From NCBI GenBank assembly GCA_905250025.1, contig CAJNOJ010000036.1, positions 496,001 through 560,000 of the forward strand: a stretch of DNA of 64,000 bases, read 5' to 3'. Under the pieces are notes generated by a model. The model searched no databases and was not told where the DNA came from. It saw only the letters and a program-made list of their open reading frames with translations. A program made the translations under genes and the position numbers. The DNA comes from Adineta ricciae (lineage: Eukaryota > Rotifera > Eurotatoria > Adinetida > Adinetidae). Below are positions 23,576-33,373 of the stretch, piece by piece. Positions within the stretch are counted from its first letter, which is position 1, and the number at the start of each line of letters is the position of its first letter.

Positions 23576-23892
23576 TGCAATCCAAATAAATGTTCGTTTT
23601 TCCAGAAAGAAGTTTCCTACCTTGGCTTCATCATCGATAAATCTGGAAAACGTCCAGATCCTACTCGAGTCACTGCAATTTCAAATATGCCGGTTCCATC
23701 TAATGTCAAAGAGGTGGAGGCTTTCGTCGGAAAAGTCAATATCCGACGCTTATCTGCAGATTGAATTAGATAATCAGAGGAAGCAACTCGTTGTTATATC
23801 AACACTCCATCGGGTTTATATCGTTACAACAGAATGCCATTCGATATCTCCAACGCTCCGGCAATTTTTCAGCGCATCATCGACCAGGTGAT
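23576..23892 (+). mobile_element. Degenerate Ty3/gypsy-type reverse transcriptase fragments, permuted order
   Basis: Two pieces of an LTR-retrotransposon polymerase abut directly. The first (about 23576-23737) encodes the post-catalytic segment (NPNKCSFFQKEVSYLGF, then DKSGKRPDPTRV). The second (about 23738-23892) encodes an earlier RT segment (SDAYLQIELD, then YRYNRMPFDISNAPAIFQ). In an intact element the second lies upstream of the first, so the order is swapped. A frame change occurs inside the second piece near 23793-23800, and the YLDD box, integrase and LTRs are absent. It is a dead relic. Confidence 0.8.
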
Positions 23893-24782
23893 GAATGTAC
23901 GTAGACGCTCTACACTTAGCAAATGTTTTCTTGAATACTCTTTAGGTTCTATTCAATCTACCAAACAATTATAAAGCGTTTTTTCGCTGCTGTGCTTCTG
24001 AAATAATTTCTCAATGAAAATGTGAAAACTCATGTGTCGTACCAGCACAGGTCGATATACATTTCGGTCAATTTTGGTCACGTCCGATTGAGTTCAGAGA
24101 ATATTTTACCAGCACATGAATCTCTTCTATTTTCCGTAGATTACATTTATTTCTTTTTAACTCAAAGATACTTTTAGGCGTTTCCTAGTCTTTTTTAACG
24201 GTTTAGGGCGATGAAGAGACTTCTCTGCGTGTATTATGGACTTACCGTATAATATACAAGGTGGTCCGAGGGTCACGCTGTAAAAGCCTTTTATTTATAT
24301 AGATACAGCTAAGTACAGTATCGATTAATTTAATTCACCCTAGTGACTTAAAGGAAAAGAAATCTTACTTTTCATGTATAAAAATCCCAAGTATAATGTA
24401 AAGAAAGGAAAGTACTTTCGGAAAGTGACCAATATTTTAAAGCCAATGTCCGAAGTATTTATCTTCTGCTCTGATATACATCCCGCAACGCTTGGCTACA
24501 GAATGACAAATTGTCTTTTTTTGTATATGTAAAACAAGATTTTTTTATTCAACTCAACAGGGTTAATTACATTAACAGCAGGTGTACTTACCTGTATCTA
24601 TATGAATAAAAACCTTTTATATGGCTCTAGCACTAATGAAAAAATCAACTCATTTGCTTAAGCTTTAATGAAAATATTTAATTTTTATCCTTGTTAGCGC
24701 GTGACTCTTGGACTACCTTGTACTTTACCTAGTATGGTCAACTTCGCAGAAAGTTTTCGGTTTCTTTAGAAATAACCTATTC
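23893..24782. other. Intergenic with a possible transposon end
   Basis: AT-rich DNA upstream of the first GT15 gene. Apart from the possible mariner-type terminus at 24254-24290, nothing is recognised. Confidence 0.5.
24254..24290. mobile_element. Possible Tc1/mariner-type terminal sequence
   Basis: TATACAAGGTGGTCCGAGGG and the next bases (TCACGCTG) resemble the CAGGGTGGYCC...TCA start of mariner-like terminal inverted repeats, after a TA dinucleotide. No partner repeat or transposase was found, so this is weak. Confidence 0.25.
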
Positions 24783-25933
24783 ATGTCTAAGCAATTAGTT
24801 TTTCTCTCAATTGCATCAATATTAATATTCATTTCGGCATACTTTTATTTATCCGATTCTTATTCAAAACTATTACCATCATTTGCCATACACCAACAAA
24901 GTTCTACTATACAAAGTATAATCAGATCAACGCCTGTGATCGATACTGATGAAGATTCAATTCTATTTTCTAAATCTCAATACTTGAATCAAACCTCAAA
25001 TGTAAGATCAATCGCAACCTTCCTTTCGTCCTACGTCCTTCTCTTCTGTACTTTCAGCATTCACTCGATGTTATTCTTTTTCTTGTCGCAAGCTACTCCG
25101 GCGATGTTCGCACTGCTTTCAATCCCTATCCAAGGTTACACAAGAGAATTGCTCAACTCAGCCAACGTCTCAACGACAGCAACGTCACCGACATCATCAT
25201 CTTTCACACCGGCTATCCATTTCGATCGGACTATGTTCCGATTTTCGATGTCACTCCTCGTCACGTCGAGTTCGTGAATATCGATCATTTGTTCAACAAG
25301 TTTCCACGAGGATTCGAACCTCATCGTCGCGAACCGACATGGTCGCAGCGAGGTAAGTGGAACTATCATCACATGTGTTACTTTTGGTTCAAACAAGTAT
25401 TCGAACTGAAGATCGTCCATCGATATCGATACATGATGCGACTCGACGATGATTCTCAGCTACTAGGTAAATTCGAGAATAGGTAAAAGACGTGGACGAG
25501 TATGTGTTTGTTTTCAGAACCGTGGCCAAATGTGTTTGAGATAATGGCTAAAGAACGAGCGGTATACGTGGCAAATCACAAAGTATTCGATTATGAATAT
25601 GTAGTGCCTGGTATATTACGCATTCGTAACTTCACTACGGAATACATACGGCAAAATAAGATAGCACCTCAAAATCCCACAATGATAGCGGATATGTTTA
25701 CTAAACCACAGGACATACCGGTCATATATAATAATTTTGAAATCGTGGAAACATCTTTCATGCGACGAAATGATGTTCGACATTTTATTAATGCTGTTGA
25801 CGAAACACAATATATATTTCTCTATCGTTGGGGTGATGGACCTCTCAGATATGTAACGGTAGCGCTTTTTATTAACTCAACAAAAATATTATATCGAGAG
25901 CATCTCCGTCTTGGATATTGTCATCCGTGTTGA
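24783..25933 (+). CDS. GT15 family mannosyltransferase (KRE2/MNT1-like), copy 1
   Basis: Three exons (24783-25001, 25058-25466, 25518-25933) give 347 residues. The N-terminus (MSKQLVFLSIASILIFISAY) is a signal anchor, fitting a type II Golgi enzyme. The catalytic part has family landmarks: KWNYHHMCYFWFKQVF, YMMRLDDDSQLL (acidic, probably metal-binding), PVIYNNFEIVETSF, YRWGDGPLRYVTVALF and a final GYCHPC. GT15 enzymes transfer alpha-1,2-mannose to protein glycans, mainly in fungi, and are not a standard animal family. Horizontal acquisition from a fungus or similar eukaryote is therefore likely, though now with short rotifer-like introns. A second copy lies 1.9 kb downstream, and positions 24995-25474 are identical to it. 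Confidence 0.87.
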
Positions 25934-26680
25934 ATAAGACTGGAATTGTTGTCTTCTTCTTTCTTAGCAATGAAATCAAAGACAAATCGCCAATCAGTAC
26001 TTATCGATTGATACAGATGTACATATGACATTTCATCATCACCGACGATCATTGCGAAGTGGTTGCATGCTGAATATGCGCTAGCAATACAAACTTTATC
26101 TGATGACCGATTTATGAAATATGACCATGACTGTTGAGAAATATAAATTCCGCGATAAAATACATTTGAAAAAGTGAAGTATCGTTCTCTCGGGGAGAAA
26201 GGTATACAAACATAAAGAAATCACTTGAAACCTTATAGAAATATTGGTTGATGAGAAATACCTTAAGAAACGAAACTCAACTATTCATGTGTGTATATTA
26301 TTTCAAACAATTAAATTAATTTTTTTTCTACAAGCATAAAAACTTCATGCCATTTCTACGTTATGTGCAAGGAAAACTATAAGAGATTCTCGCGTAGTTT
26401 TCTCTAAGCTTGTTATATATTCCGTAGATTCGTTTGGGTTGTATTACGTGCAAAAAATTTTAACTAACTAATAGCAACGCTGCTCTTTCATGGAAATCAT
26501 ACGTTTCAAGTACGTTATACTCCTTGCGGGTAGTAAAATGAAGTTATAGCTTAGCAGTCAGTTTGAAAGTATATACAGACAGTTGGCCAACCGGTAACGA
26601 ATTCTGCATATTCCATTGGTTCACTAATCGATATGAACTTGTCTAAGATTTTCTTTCCCTGAATATATTATTTTTCATAG
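25934..26680. other. Spacer between GT15 copies
   Basis: AT-rich; no coding signal seen. It may hold a leading exon or start codon of the second copy. Confidence 0.5.
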
Positions 26681-27835
26681 GAACAAAAAATCCAGACAAA
26701 AACAACTGCTTTTTCTTACCATTGTATCAATATTAATATTTATTTTCTTGTGCTCTTACTTATTTAAAATACCTTCAATCGCATTCATAGCACTCCATAT
26801 ACGTCAACATTATCGTACTTCAGCAGAGTTCGTAACGACCACTTCTGACGACAAACACCTGATCATATTCTCTAAATTTGACTCCTCCGATCAAATCTCA
26901 AATGTAAGATCAATCGCAACCTTCCTTTCGTCCTACGTCCTTCTCTTCTGTACTTTCAGCATTCACTCGATGTTATTCTTTTTCTTGTCGCAAGCTACTC
27001 CGGCGATGTTCGCACTGCTTTCAATCCCTATCCAAGGTTACACAAGAGAATTGCTCAACTCAGCCAACGTCTCAACGACAGCAACGTCACCGACATCATC
27101 ATCTTTCACACCGGCTATCCATTTCGATCGGACTATGTTCCGATTTTCGATGTCACTCCTCGTCACGTCGAGTTCGTGAATATCGATCATTTGTTCAACA
27201 AGTTTCCACGAGGATTCGAACCTCATCGTCGCGAACCGACATGGTCGCAGCGAGGTAAGTGGAACTATCATCACATGTGTTACTTTTGGTTCAAACAAGT
27301 ATTCGAACTGAAGATCGTCCATCGATATCGATACATGATGCGACTCGACGATGATTCTCAGCTACTAGGTAAATTCAAGAATAAGTAAAAGATGTGGACG
27401 AGTATGTGTTTGTTTTCAGAACCGTGGCCAAATGTGTTTGAGATAATGGCTAAAGAACGAGCGATATACATGGCAAATCAGAAGGAGACAGACTTCGAGA
27501 TGACTCTGCGCGGTACAACACTTATACGCGAATTGCTCACAATTTATGTAAATAATAGTGGAATAGCACCTCAAAATCCTACGATGTTCGGTGATATCTA
27601 CAAGCGTCGATGGGAAGTACCAGTTTTTTGGAATAACTTCGAAATAGTCGAAACTTCGTTCATGCGACGAAAAGAAGTTATCGATTTTATTCGTACTGTT
27701 GACGAATCTCAAGGAATATTTCTTTATCGGTGGGGTGATGCGCTTCTTCGTTTTGTTACCTTAGCACTTTTCACTAATGAAAGTCAAATATTGCATCGAG
27801 TTCGGCTGAACCTCTCATATTGCCACCCCTGTTGA
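26681..27835 (+). CDS. GT15 family mannosyltransferase, copy 2 (start unresolved)
   Basis: Exons 26681-26903, 26960-27368 and 27420-27835 have the same splice phases as copy 1. Exon 2 and intron 1 are identical to copy 1. Exon 3 is only about 60% identical at protein level (NQKETDFEMT... GIAPQNP... VFWNNFEIVETSF ... YRWGDALLRFVTL ... SYCHPC). The anchor segment (KQLLFLTIVSILIFIFLCSY) aligns with copy 1, but the ATG of copy 1 is replaced here. The exon opens after an acceptor at 26680 with a single G, so an ATG split by an upstream intron (AT|G) would restore phase; otherwise the start is lost. The coding body is intact. The role is as for copy 1, with a probably altered acceptor preference given the divergent C-terminal third. 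Confidence 0.75.
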
Positions 27836-28167
27836 ATAAATTTTATATAATTTTGAGGAAAACAAATCAAATGCAACTCAAAATTCAGATGATGTTTTAT
27901 ATCTCGGATAGTGAGAAAAGACGTATACGAACTCGTCTGATAGTGTGTCGTTCTTTCTTATCATTTGTCTTTCGTACGCATGCACAATCTGCCGAAATCA
28001 AAATACAGGCCTTTGCCCCTCAAGTTAAGCGACAGAAGCGAAAAAAAAACGAAGAAGAAAAAATCAAATTCTGCGTGTCTACACTCCGTTTATTTCTCCC
28101 GTCTACAAAATCAACGACCTCTATATATATTCATACGCTTTTCTGGTTCGTATTTTCACAAAAAAGA

Positions 28168-29148
28168 ATGATGGCGATGATCCTGATTCTTATTATCGTT
28201 GTTTATGGAAGTTATCGTTTGTATCAACACTTATATCCGACGCCAGAGGTTACTCCTCATGGTAAATACGTTTTGATCACTGGATGTGATACGGGGTTCG
28301 GTCGTACATTAGCTATTGAACTTGATAGACAAGGTTTTCACATACTGGCTGGTATTTACAATTCTGACAATCAAAAAGCACTTGAAAATGAGCTTTCGTC
28401 GCGTGCAACTGTCTTCTCTTTGGATATAACTCAACCGGCACAGGTCGACGCAGCTTATCAACTGGTGAAAACGAAAACTGATACATTACATGCGCTCGTT
28501 AACAATGCTGGTATCGATCAGGATGGTCTCATCGATTGGATAAGCCTTGATTTTATGAGAAGAATGATGGAAGTGAATTATTTTGGGCACGTGAACATGA
28601 CGAAAACTTTCTTACCTTTATTAATAAAGAAACGGAATTCACGCGTGATCAACATATGTTCGGTCGCAGGTTATATAGTCGCACCTAGTATGTCGTCTTA
28701 TTGCGCATCAAAATATGCTTTAGAAGCCTTTTCTGATTGTCTTCGTCGTGAAATGCATCCGTGGGGTTTACGCGTTAGCATCATCGAACCAGGTTACATG
28801 CGAACACCTATTATTGAAGGACAGGTTGAAATCATGCGAAAAATGTGGAATGGTTTGAGAGAAGATGTCAGAGAGCGATGGGGTGAAGATTATTTGAAGA
28901 ATATAATGAATAAACGAACGAACAGTTTTTTCATTCGTTTGGCGGAAGATCCTCGAAAGGTTGTACGTGCTCTTCAACATGCTGTTGCGAATACAGTTCC
29001 ACACATTCGTTATCGACCAGGTTGGCAATCAAGTTTACTGTTTTTTCCCTTGTCGATGATTCCGGCTGGAATCACTGATTTCGTCTTATACAGAGGACAG
29101 GGACGAAATGTTACACCGAGCGGTGTTTATCAACAAATCAAGGAATAG
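28168..29148 (+). CDS. Short-chain dehydrogenase, retinol dehydrogenase-like (SDR9C type)
   Basis: Single exon, 326 residues from the ATG at 28168. A membrane anchor (about residues 3-20, ILILIIVVYGSYRLY) precedes the Rossmann domain. Cofactor motif TGCDTGFG, structural NNAG, catalytic Ser in ICSVAG and the active-site YCASK are all present, followed by EPGYMRTP. The overall length and the N-terminal anchor match the RDH/17-beta-HSD6-like enzymes that oxidise retinol or hydroxysteroids at the ER membrane. The substrate cannot be read from sequence. The open frame extends upstream to 27820 without a better start, but that part is low-complexity and lacks family similarity. Confidence 0.88.
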   Translation: MMAMILILIIVVYGSYRLYQHLYPTPEVTPHGKYVLITGCDTGFGRTLAIELDRQGFHILAGIYNSDNQKALENELSSRATVFSLDITQPAQVDAAYQLVKTKTDTLHALVNNAGIDQDGLIDWISLDFMRRMMEVNYFGHVNMTKTFLPLLIKKRNSRVINICSVAGYIVAPSMSSYCASKYALEAFSDCLRREMHPWGLRVSIIEPGYMRTPIIEGQVEIMRKMWNGLREDVRERWGEDYLKNIMNKRTNSFFIRLAEDPRKVVRALQHAVANTVPHIRYRPGWQSSLLFFPLSMIPAGITDFVLYRGQGRNVTPSGVYQQIKE

Positions 29149-29178
29149 CATCGCTATCGCATGCAGGCAACGTTTTTT

Positions 29179-30024
29179 TTATTGAAATAATTTTTCGAAT
29201 AAATTGAAGATTGTTAAAACGGAAACAAGACTGATCACTAAAGCAAAGCTATTGAGCTGATTAGAACCGTTTAGAAAATAAGCAAAATCAAAGTCGATTT
29301 CACTGTTCTGTCGTATTAGATTACCGGTTTCTATTGCATTACAATCTTTCTGTTGACATTCAATCATCCAGATATCATGACGTTCACGCTCTTTCATAAA
29401 AAATTTCACTTGACGCGTGATGAAATTCTCAATGATATCGTCCATCACACAATTCAAGCACACTTCTACCGGCTTTGACTGAATATATTCTTGCGTAGCG
29501 CATTGTCTACAATTATTTCGGTCCATTTCTGTATCACATGACACACTGCTATTGGCAAAAAAGGTACAAAGATTGCCATGGAATTGTGTATTCATGTCGA
29601 GTAAAGACGAAAGAGTTTGGAAATTATCTTTTGATGTTAATGATCTTAATAAGCGTTTTACCATTGCTGGGCTATTACATTGATCAGTCGAACAGGTGTA
29701 ATCCATTGTTTTTCTCCATTGAGTTCTTGTCCCGTTGTTAGTCAGCGTGATTGCATTTTCAAGATTATGTCGACCGGATGCGTCCTGTCGTTCGCTATCA
29801 GACAGAAGCACGATTGATGTTCGATTGGGATTTTGAGTCCATTCGATGTGAACAGAGCATTGCGTTTGATCCTGCTGACGTGAACAGTCCTTTAAATCAT
29901 TTGGAACGGTATCAGCAGTGATAATCGAATCGAAAACATTTGCCTGCATCGGACAATTGTAACAGGATAGTTGGCATGTTACAGCGTAGAACAATTGAAC
30001 GGTGACGAGTAGTAAAAGGAACAT
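29179..30024 (-). CDS. Ly6/uPAR-like cysteine-rich secreted protein, tandem copy 1
   Basis: Intronless, 281 residues. It has a signal peptide (about 1-17), two cysteine-rich halves each closing with a C-x4-C-N pattern (CSTDQCNS and CQQKDCNA), several NxT/S glycosylation sites, and a hydrophobic C-terminal tail (FALVISLVSVLTIFNLF) suited to a GPI anchor. The cysteine layout (CYNCP at the start, CN at domain ends) suggests three-finger (LU) domains. No function is known. This is the first of three same-strand copies of about 280 residues each, with spacers of 160-170 bp. Confidence 0.7.
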   Translation of the reverse strand: MFLLLLVTVQLFYAVTCQLSCYNCPMQANVFDSIITADTVPNDLKDCSRQQDQTQCSVHIEWTQNPNRTSIVLLSDSERQDASGRHNLENAITLTNNGTRTQWRKTMDYTCSTDQCNSPAMVKRLLRSLTSKDNFQTLSSLLDMNTQFHGNLCTFFANSSVSCDTEMDRNNCRQCATQEYIQSKPVEVCLNCVMDDIIENFITRQVKFFMKERERHDIWMIECQQKDCNAIETGNLIRQNSEIDFDFAYFLNGSNQLNSFALVISLVSVLTIFNLFEKLFQ

Positions 30025-30190
30025 TTTGTAAATCTGCTTTCTGTCTGCTGTCTTTGCAAACTCATTCTTTTATCTAGGAGTTTGCAACAGAAGATAAGCA
30101 GGCTTTCTTATATCATTATCTGAAATTGTTTCTTTATTTATGCTTGTTTATTGATATCATCTGTTTAACTATTTTCAACGAGTCTTTCGT

Positions 30191-31030
30191 TTATAGACTT
30201 TTGATAAAAATTACAAAAAAAAGTAAGAAGAGTCTACTAGCTGACGTTAAAACGTTCGATTTGTTCGTGTCGCCCAAAAATTTCGCAAAATCAAATGCAG
30301 CGCTCACTTTTCTACGAATCAGATTGCCATTTTCAATTGTATTACAGTTTCGAAACTGGCATTCAAGGGCCCAATGATCAGTCATTGATCTCTCCGTTAT
30401 ATTAAAATCGACTTCATACGACATGAGAGTTTCAGAAAGTGCATTTGTCCAACAATTTGAGCAATATTCCATACCTTGACCAGATCCTTTTCCTTGAAAC
30501 GAACACGCATAACAAGACGTCTCCGGCATTCCTGTATTACATTCACCATCAGTCATGTTTGTTCGTATTTGACAGCCAGCTCCAACAACTGTCTCTTCTT
30601 TCCGTAAAAGGTCTTTATTATCATCGAGATTGTCGTTGAATATTAATGAAGACAGTATAAGTTTCAATGTTGATAAACTGTTACAGTTGTCCGTCGAACA
30701 TGTGTATGACAGGCTTTTGGTGAAAGTATAGACTGAGTTTTGGTTTTCTAAGCTAACTGATGTGATCAGTGTATGTTCAACGTAAGCTTTTCGTTCAGGT
30801 TGCCTAGCACTCAAGCCTATTTGACTTTTATCTGGATCTCGTCCCCATACAAGATCGATAAGACATGTATCACTGGTATTGACTATGGAACAGTTATTAA
30901 GAATCGATGGTAGATTATCCAATGAAACTATATAATTGAATTCATTGAGGGTCAATGGACATTCGTGACAAACTGTTGCAGATGAAATTGAATACAGAAG
31001 AGGCAAAGTTATGAATAAAGTGAATAACAT
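30191..31030 (-). CDS. Ly6/uPAR-like cysteine-rich secreted protein, tandem copy 2
   Basis: Intronless, 279 residues, same architecture as its neighbours: signal peptide, CHECP start, SYTCSTDNCNS closing the first half, ECQFRNCNT closing the second, then FDFAKFLG and a hydrophobic tail (LFLLFFVIFI). The C-terminal tail suggests a GPI anchor. Divergence from copies 1 and 3 is high, so the duplications are not recent. Confidence 0.7.
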   Translation of the reverse strand: MLFTLFITLPLLYSISSATVCHECPLTLNEFNYIVSLDNLPSILNNCSIVNTSDTCLIDLVWGRDPDKSQIGLSARQPERKAYVEHTLITSVSLENQNSVYTFTKSLSYTCSTDNCNSLSTLKLILSSLIFNDNLDDNKDLLRKEETVVGAGCQIRTNMTDGECNTGMPETSCYACSFQGKGSGQGMEYCSNCWTNALSETLMSYEVDFNITERSMTDHWALECQFRNCNTIENGNLIRRKVSAAFDFAKFLGDTNKSNVLTSASRLFLLFFVIFIKSL

Positions 31031-31187
31031 GTTGTCTTGCAGGATAGGTGTTAATAGAAAATGAGAAACAAGGTGTGTTCGAGTATTACTAATCCTTCAA
31101 AATAAATATTTACATTTTAACTATTCTCTTATCCTTATCTTTTCGTATTTCGTTAGAAGTCAAACATTTTCAAGGGAAAAACATTGT

Positions 31188-32030
31188 TTAAAAAGAGAAC
31201 TTCATTGTCCAAAATATGTAAAATAAAACCATACTTTTCATCGATAAAATCGAACTGAAAACGTATCCGTTGTTGAAAAATTTAGCAAAATCAAAATCAA
31301 CTTGAGCGTTTTGTTTTATGCGTTCTCCATTACTCTGCGAATTGCATTGATCTGATTGACATTCTATTTGCCAGATATCAGTACGTGTTCGTTCTGTCAT
31401 ATTGAATATTGCACTTCGTGACAGGTAATAGTTTTCTTCGTCACCAGTTCTACATGTAGCACATACTTCTGTTCCTGTTTGGTTTGTCTCTGCACCTAAT
31501 GAACATCTTCTACAATCCGTGTCAGGAATTGTATTATCGCATTTGTCAAATGTTGCATTCGATCGTCGATCACACCATTTGCTTTGAAATGGTTTTTGAG
31601 GAATGATCATATTCGTTATTTGATCAAGTGTATCAGTCACAGTTAATGCATTCATCACCCGTTTGATTTCACTATAACTATTACATTCATTGGTTGTACA
31701 AGTATAGATAATAACTTTTTCCCAACGCAAGATGGAGTTTTCGTATTCAATACCAACAGATATATCGAGTGCATGATTGTTGGGAATGACCCGTGGATCA
31801 TTTGCACAGTTGACTGTTATTTGCGTTGAATCACGATTCTTTTGCAACAGTATCGTCATACCGCACAGTACCATATCTGTTTTCAATGTGCAATTATTGA
31901 GTTGTTCAGGCATATGGCTCGCACTAATAACATAATCGAATGTGTTCACTTCTCCTGGACAATCATAACCAGATATGCGAGCTGAACTTGAGTACAGCAT
32001 ATGAAAGGTTATGAATACAAAGAATAACAT
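31188..32030 (-). CDS. Ly6/uPAR-like cysteine-rich secreted protein, tandem copy 3
   Basis: Intronless, 280 residues. The signal peptide is followed by YDCPGEVNTFDYVI; YTCTTNECNS ends the first cysteine-rich half and ECQSDQCNS the second, then FDFAKFFN and a short hydrophobic tail. The first half has fewer cysteines than copies 1 and 2 (the first Cys of the CxxC pair is Gly-Tyr-Asp here), so one disulphide may be missing. Confidence 0.7.
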   Translation of the reverse strand: MLFFVFITFHMLYSSSARISGYDCPGEVNTFDYVISASHMPEQLNNCTLKTDMVLCGMTILLQKNRDSTQITVNCANDPRVIPNNHALDISVGIEYENSILRWEKVIIYTCTTNECNSYSEIKRVMNALTVTDTLDQITNMIIPQKPFQSKWCDRRSNATFDKCDNTIPDTDCRRCSLGAETNQTGTEVCATCRTGDEENYYLSRSAIFNMTERTRTDIWQIECQSDQCNSQSNGERIKQNAQVDFDFAKFFNNGYVFSSILSMKSMVLFYIFWTMKFSF

Positions 32031-33373
32031 TGTCTTTGTTAAATGAGTATGCCACTGAAAGGATTCGTTTGAAAGGCAAAGTGAAGGAGACCATCTCAGA
32101 TAAATAGTCGCTCTCGTTTCCTATGTTTTATTCACGTTATCTTTATCAAACACGCATAGATGACAAGTTGATTTTTTATCACGTATGATTAATAAGCCTA
32201 GTAAAACATATTTTGCCATGACCGACAAAGATACTTAAAAGAGTTTAGACGCAGATGGATTAGGACTTTCATCGCTAAATGTTTTATTTGCATTACTTTT
32301 CCATATAAGGTATAACTTCTGACATGACCTATAGTTAGATAGTTTGTTTTTTTCACTTCATAATTACAACTCAATCTTGTAATTGATTCGCTGTTATAGG
32401 AAGAAAATGAACTATGAAAAATCTTCAAATGAAAACGTGTTGAACATCTTTCTTTGTGTTAAATGACAAATGGGTGCAATACGCTTATTGAAGCGTGGTA
32501 CCGCGACCATCTACGGAATTTCAAACACGCAATTTCTACCGTTCGATCATATACTTTGTACAGATCTCACGCGAAACAATTATTTACGCAATTACGCCTT
32601 TTCTCTCATACGAAAACGGCCTATATCGTATATAGCTTCCGTTCGGAAATCTTATTCGTCCAGAACAATGGTGACGATTCTTCTCATTTTCTTCTATTTC
32701 TTCAGGGAGATAATATTCTTTTTTTACTTGGCAAACTTTAGAATCTCATTTCCTTTTCCACGGTTGCTCTGGACTGTGACACGATATCATTATATTCACT
32801 TATTCATGAAAGATCCTAAGCAAGAAAACTGTGACATTCTTTCCGGAAGCTTCAACCCACGACTTCCCTCTATTTGGCGGGCAGTTGACCTCTACAACAT
32901 AGAAAATTATTACAATTTTCTTCGATTAGTTTTGACACCAGAACCTGCGTTTGCATCTTCCAAACTTCACACGATTAACGTCAGTTGCTTCTAGTTTCTA
33001 CTCGCTCAGCTACTATCTTTCTTTAGATTATAATCCGATAAAAACTTAGAAAAAGAACACTTCTGGGTAAACGGCAGTTCGTTCAAATATCTTTCAAAAT
33101 TTTCTTTTCTTCAAGAAGTTCCTTAGTACATAAAAACTATATGGTGATCCTTGTGTTTCCAAGTACATGACAATTATTAATCACGCGGTAATAAGAATCT
33201 TAATGTGTGTGTATATATATACATACGCAGATTAGAGCGTGAGAAAAAATGCTTCACTCGGATTTTTCTGAGAATTTGTTCAAACGTATATAAAAGAGAC
33301 TTTCTTTGGGAAATCTCAGCTATTGAAGATAGCCTTCATTTGTTGCAGATTGTATCAATCATCATTTAGAATA
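32031..33373. other. Intergenic, no supported gene
   Basis: 1.3 kb of spacer between the Ly6-like cluster and the GPCR. An open frame of 174 codons at 32470-32994 has no recognisable domain and was not accepted. A TATAAAAG-like element occurs at 33289-33296, upstream of the GPCR. Confidence 0.5.

Noticed and set aside
25136..25420. Antisense open frame conserved in both GT15 copies (also 27038-27322)
   Set aside because: Identity follows from the identical DNA block; it is the shadow of exon 2.
32470..32994. Open frame of 174 codons with hydrophobic middle
   Set aside because: No recognisable motif or splice support; hydrophobic composition follows from T-rich DNA.
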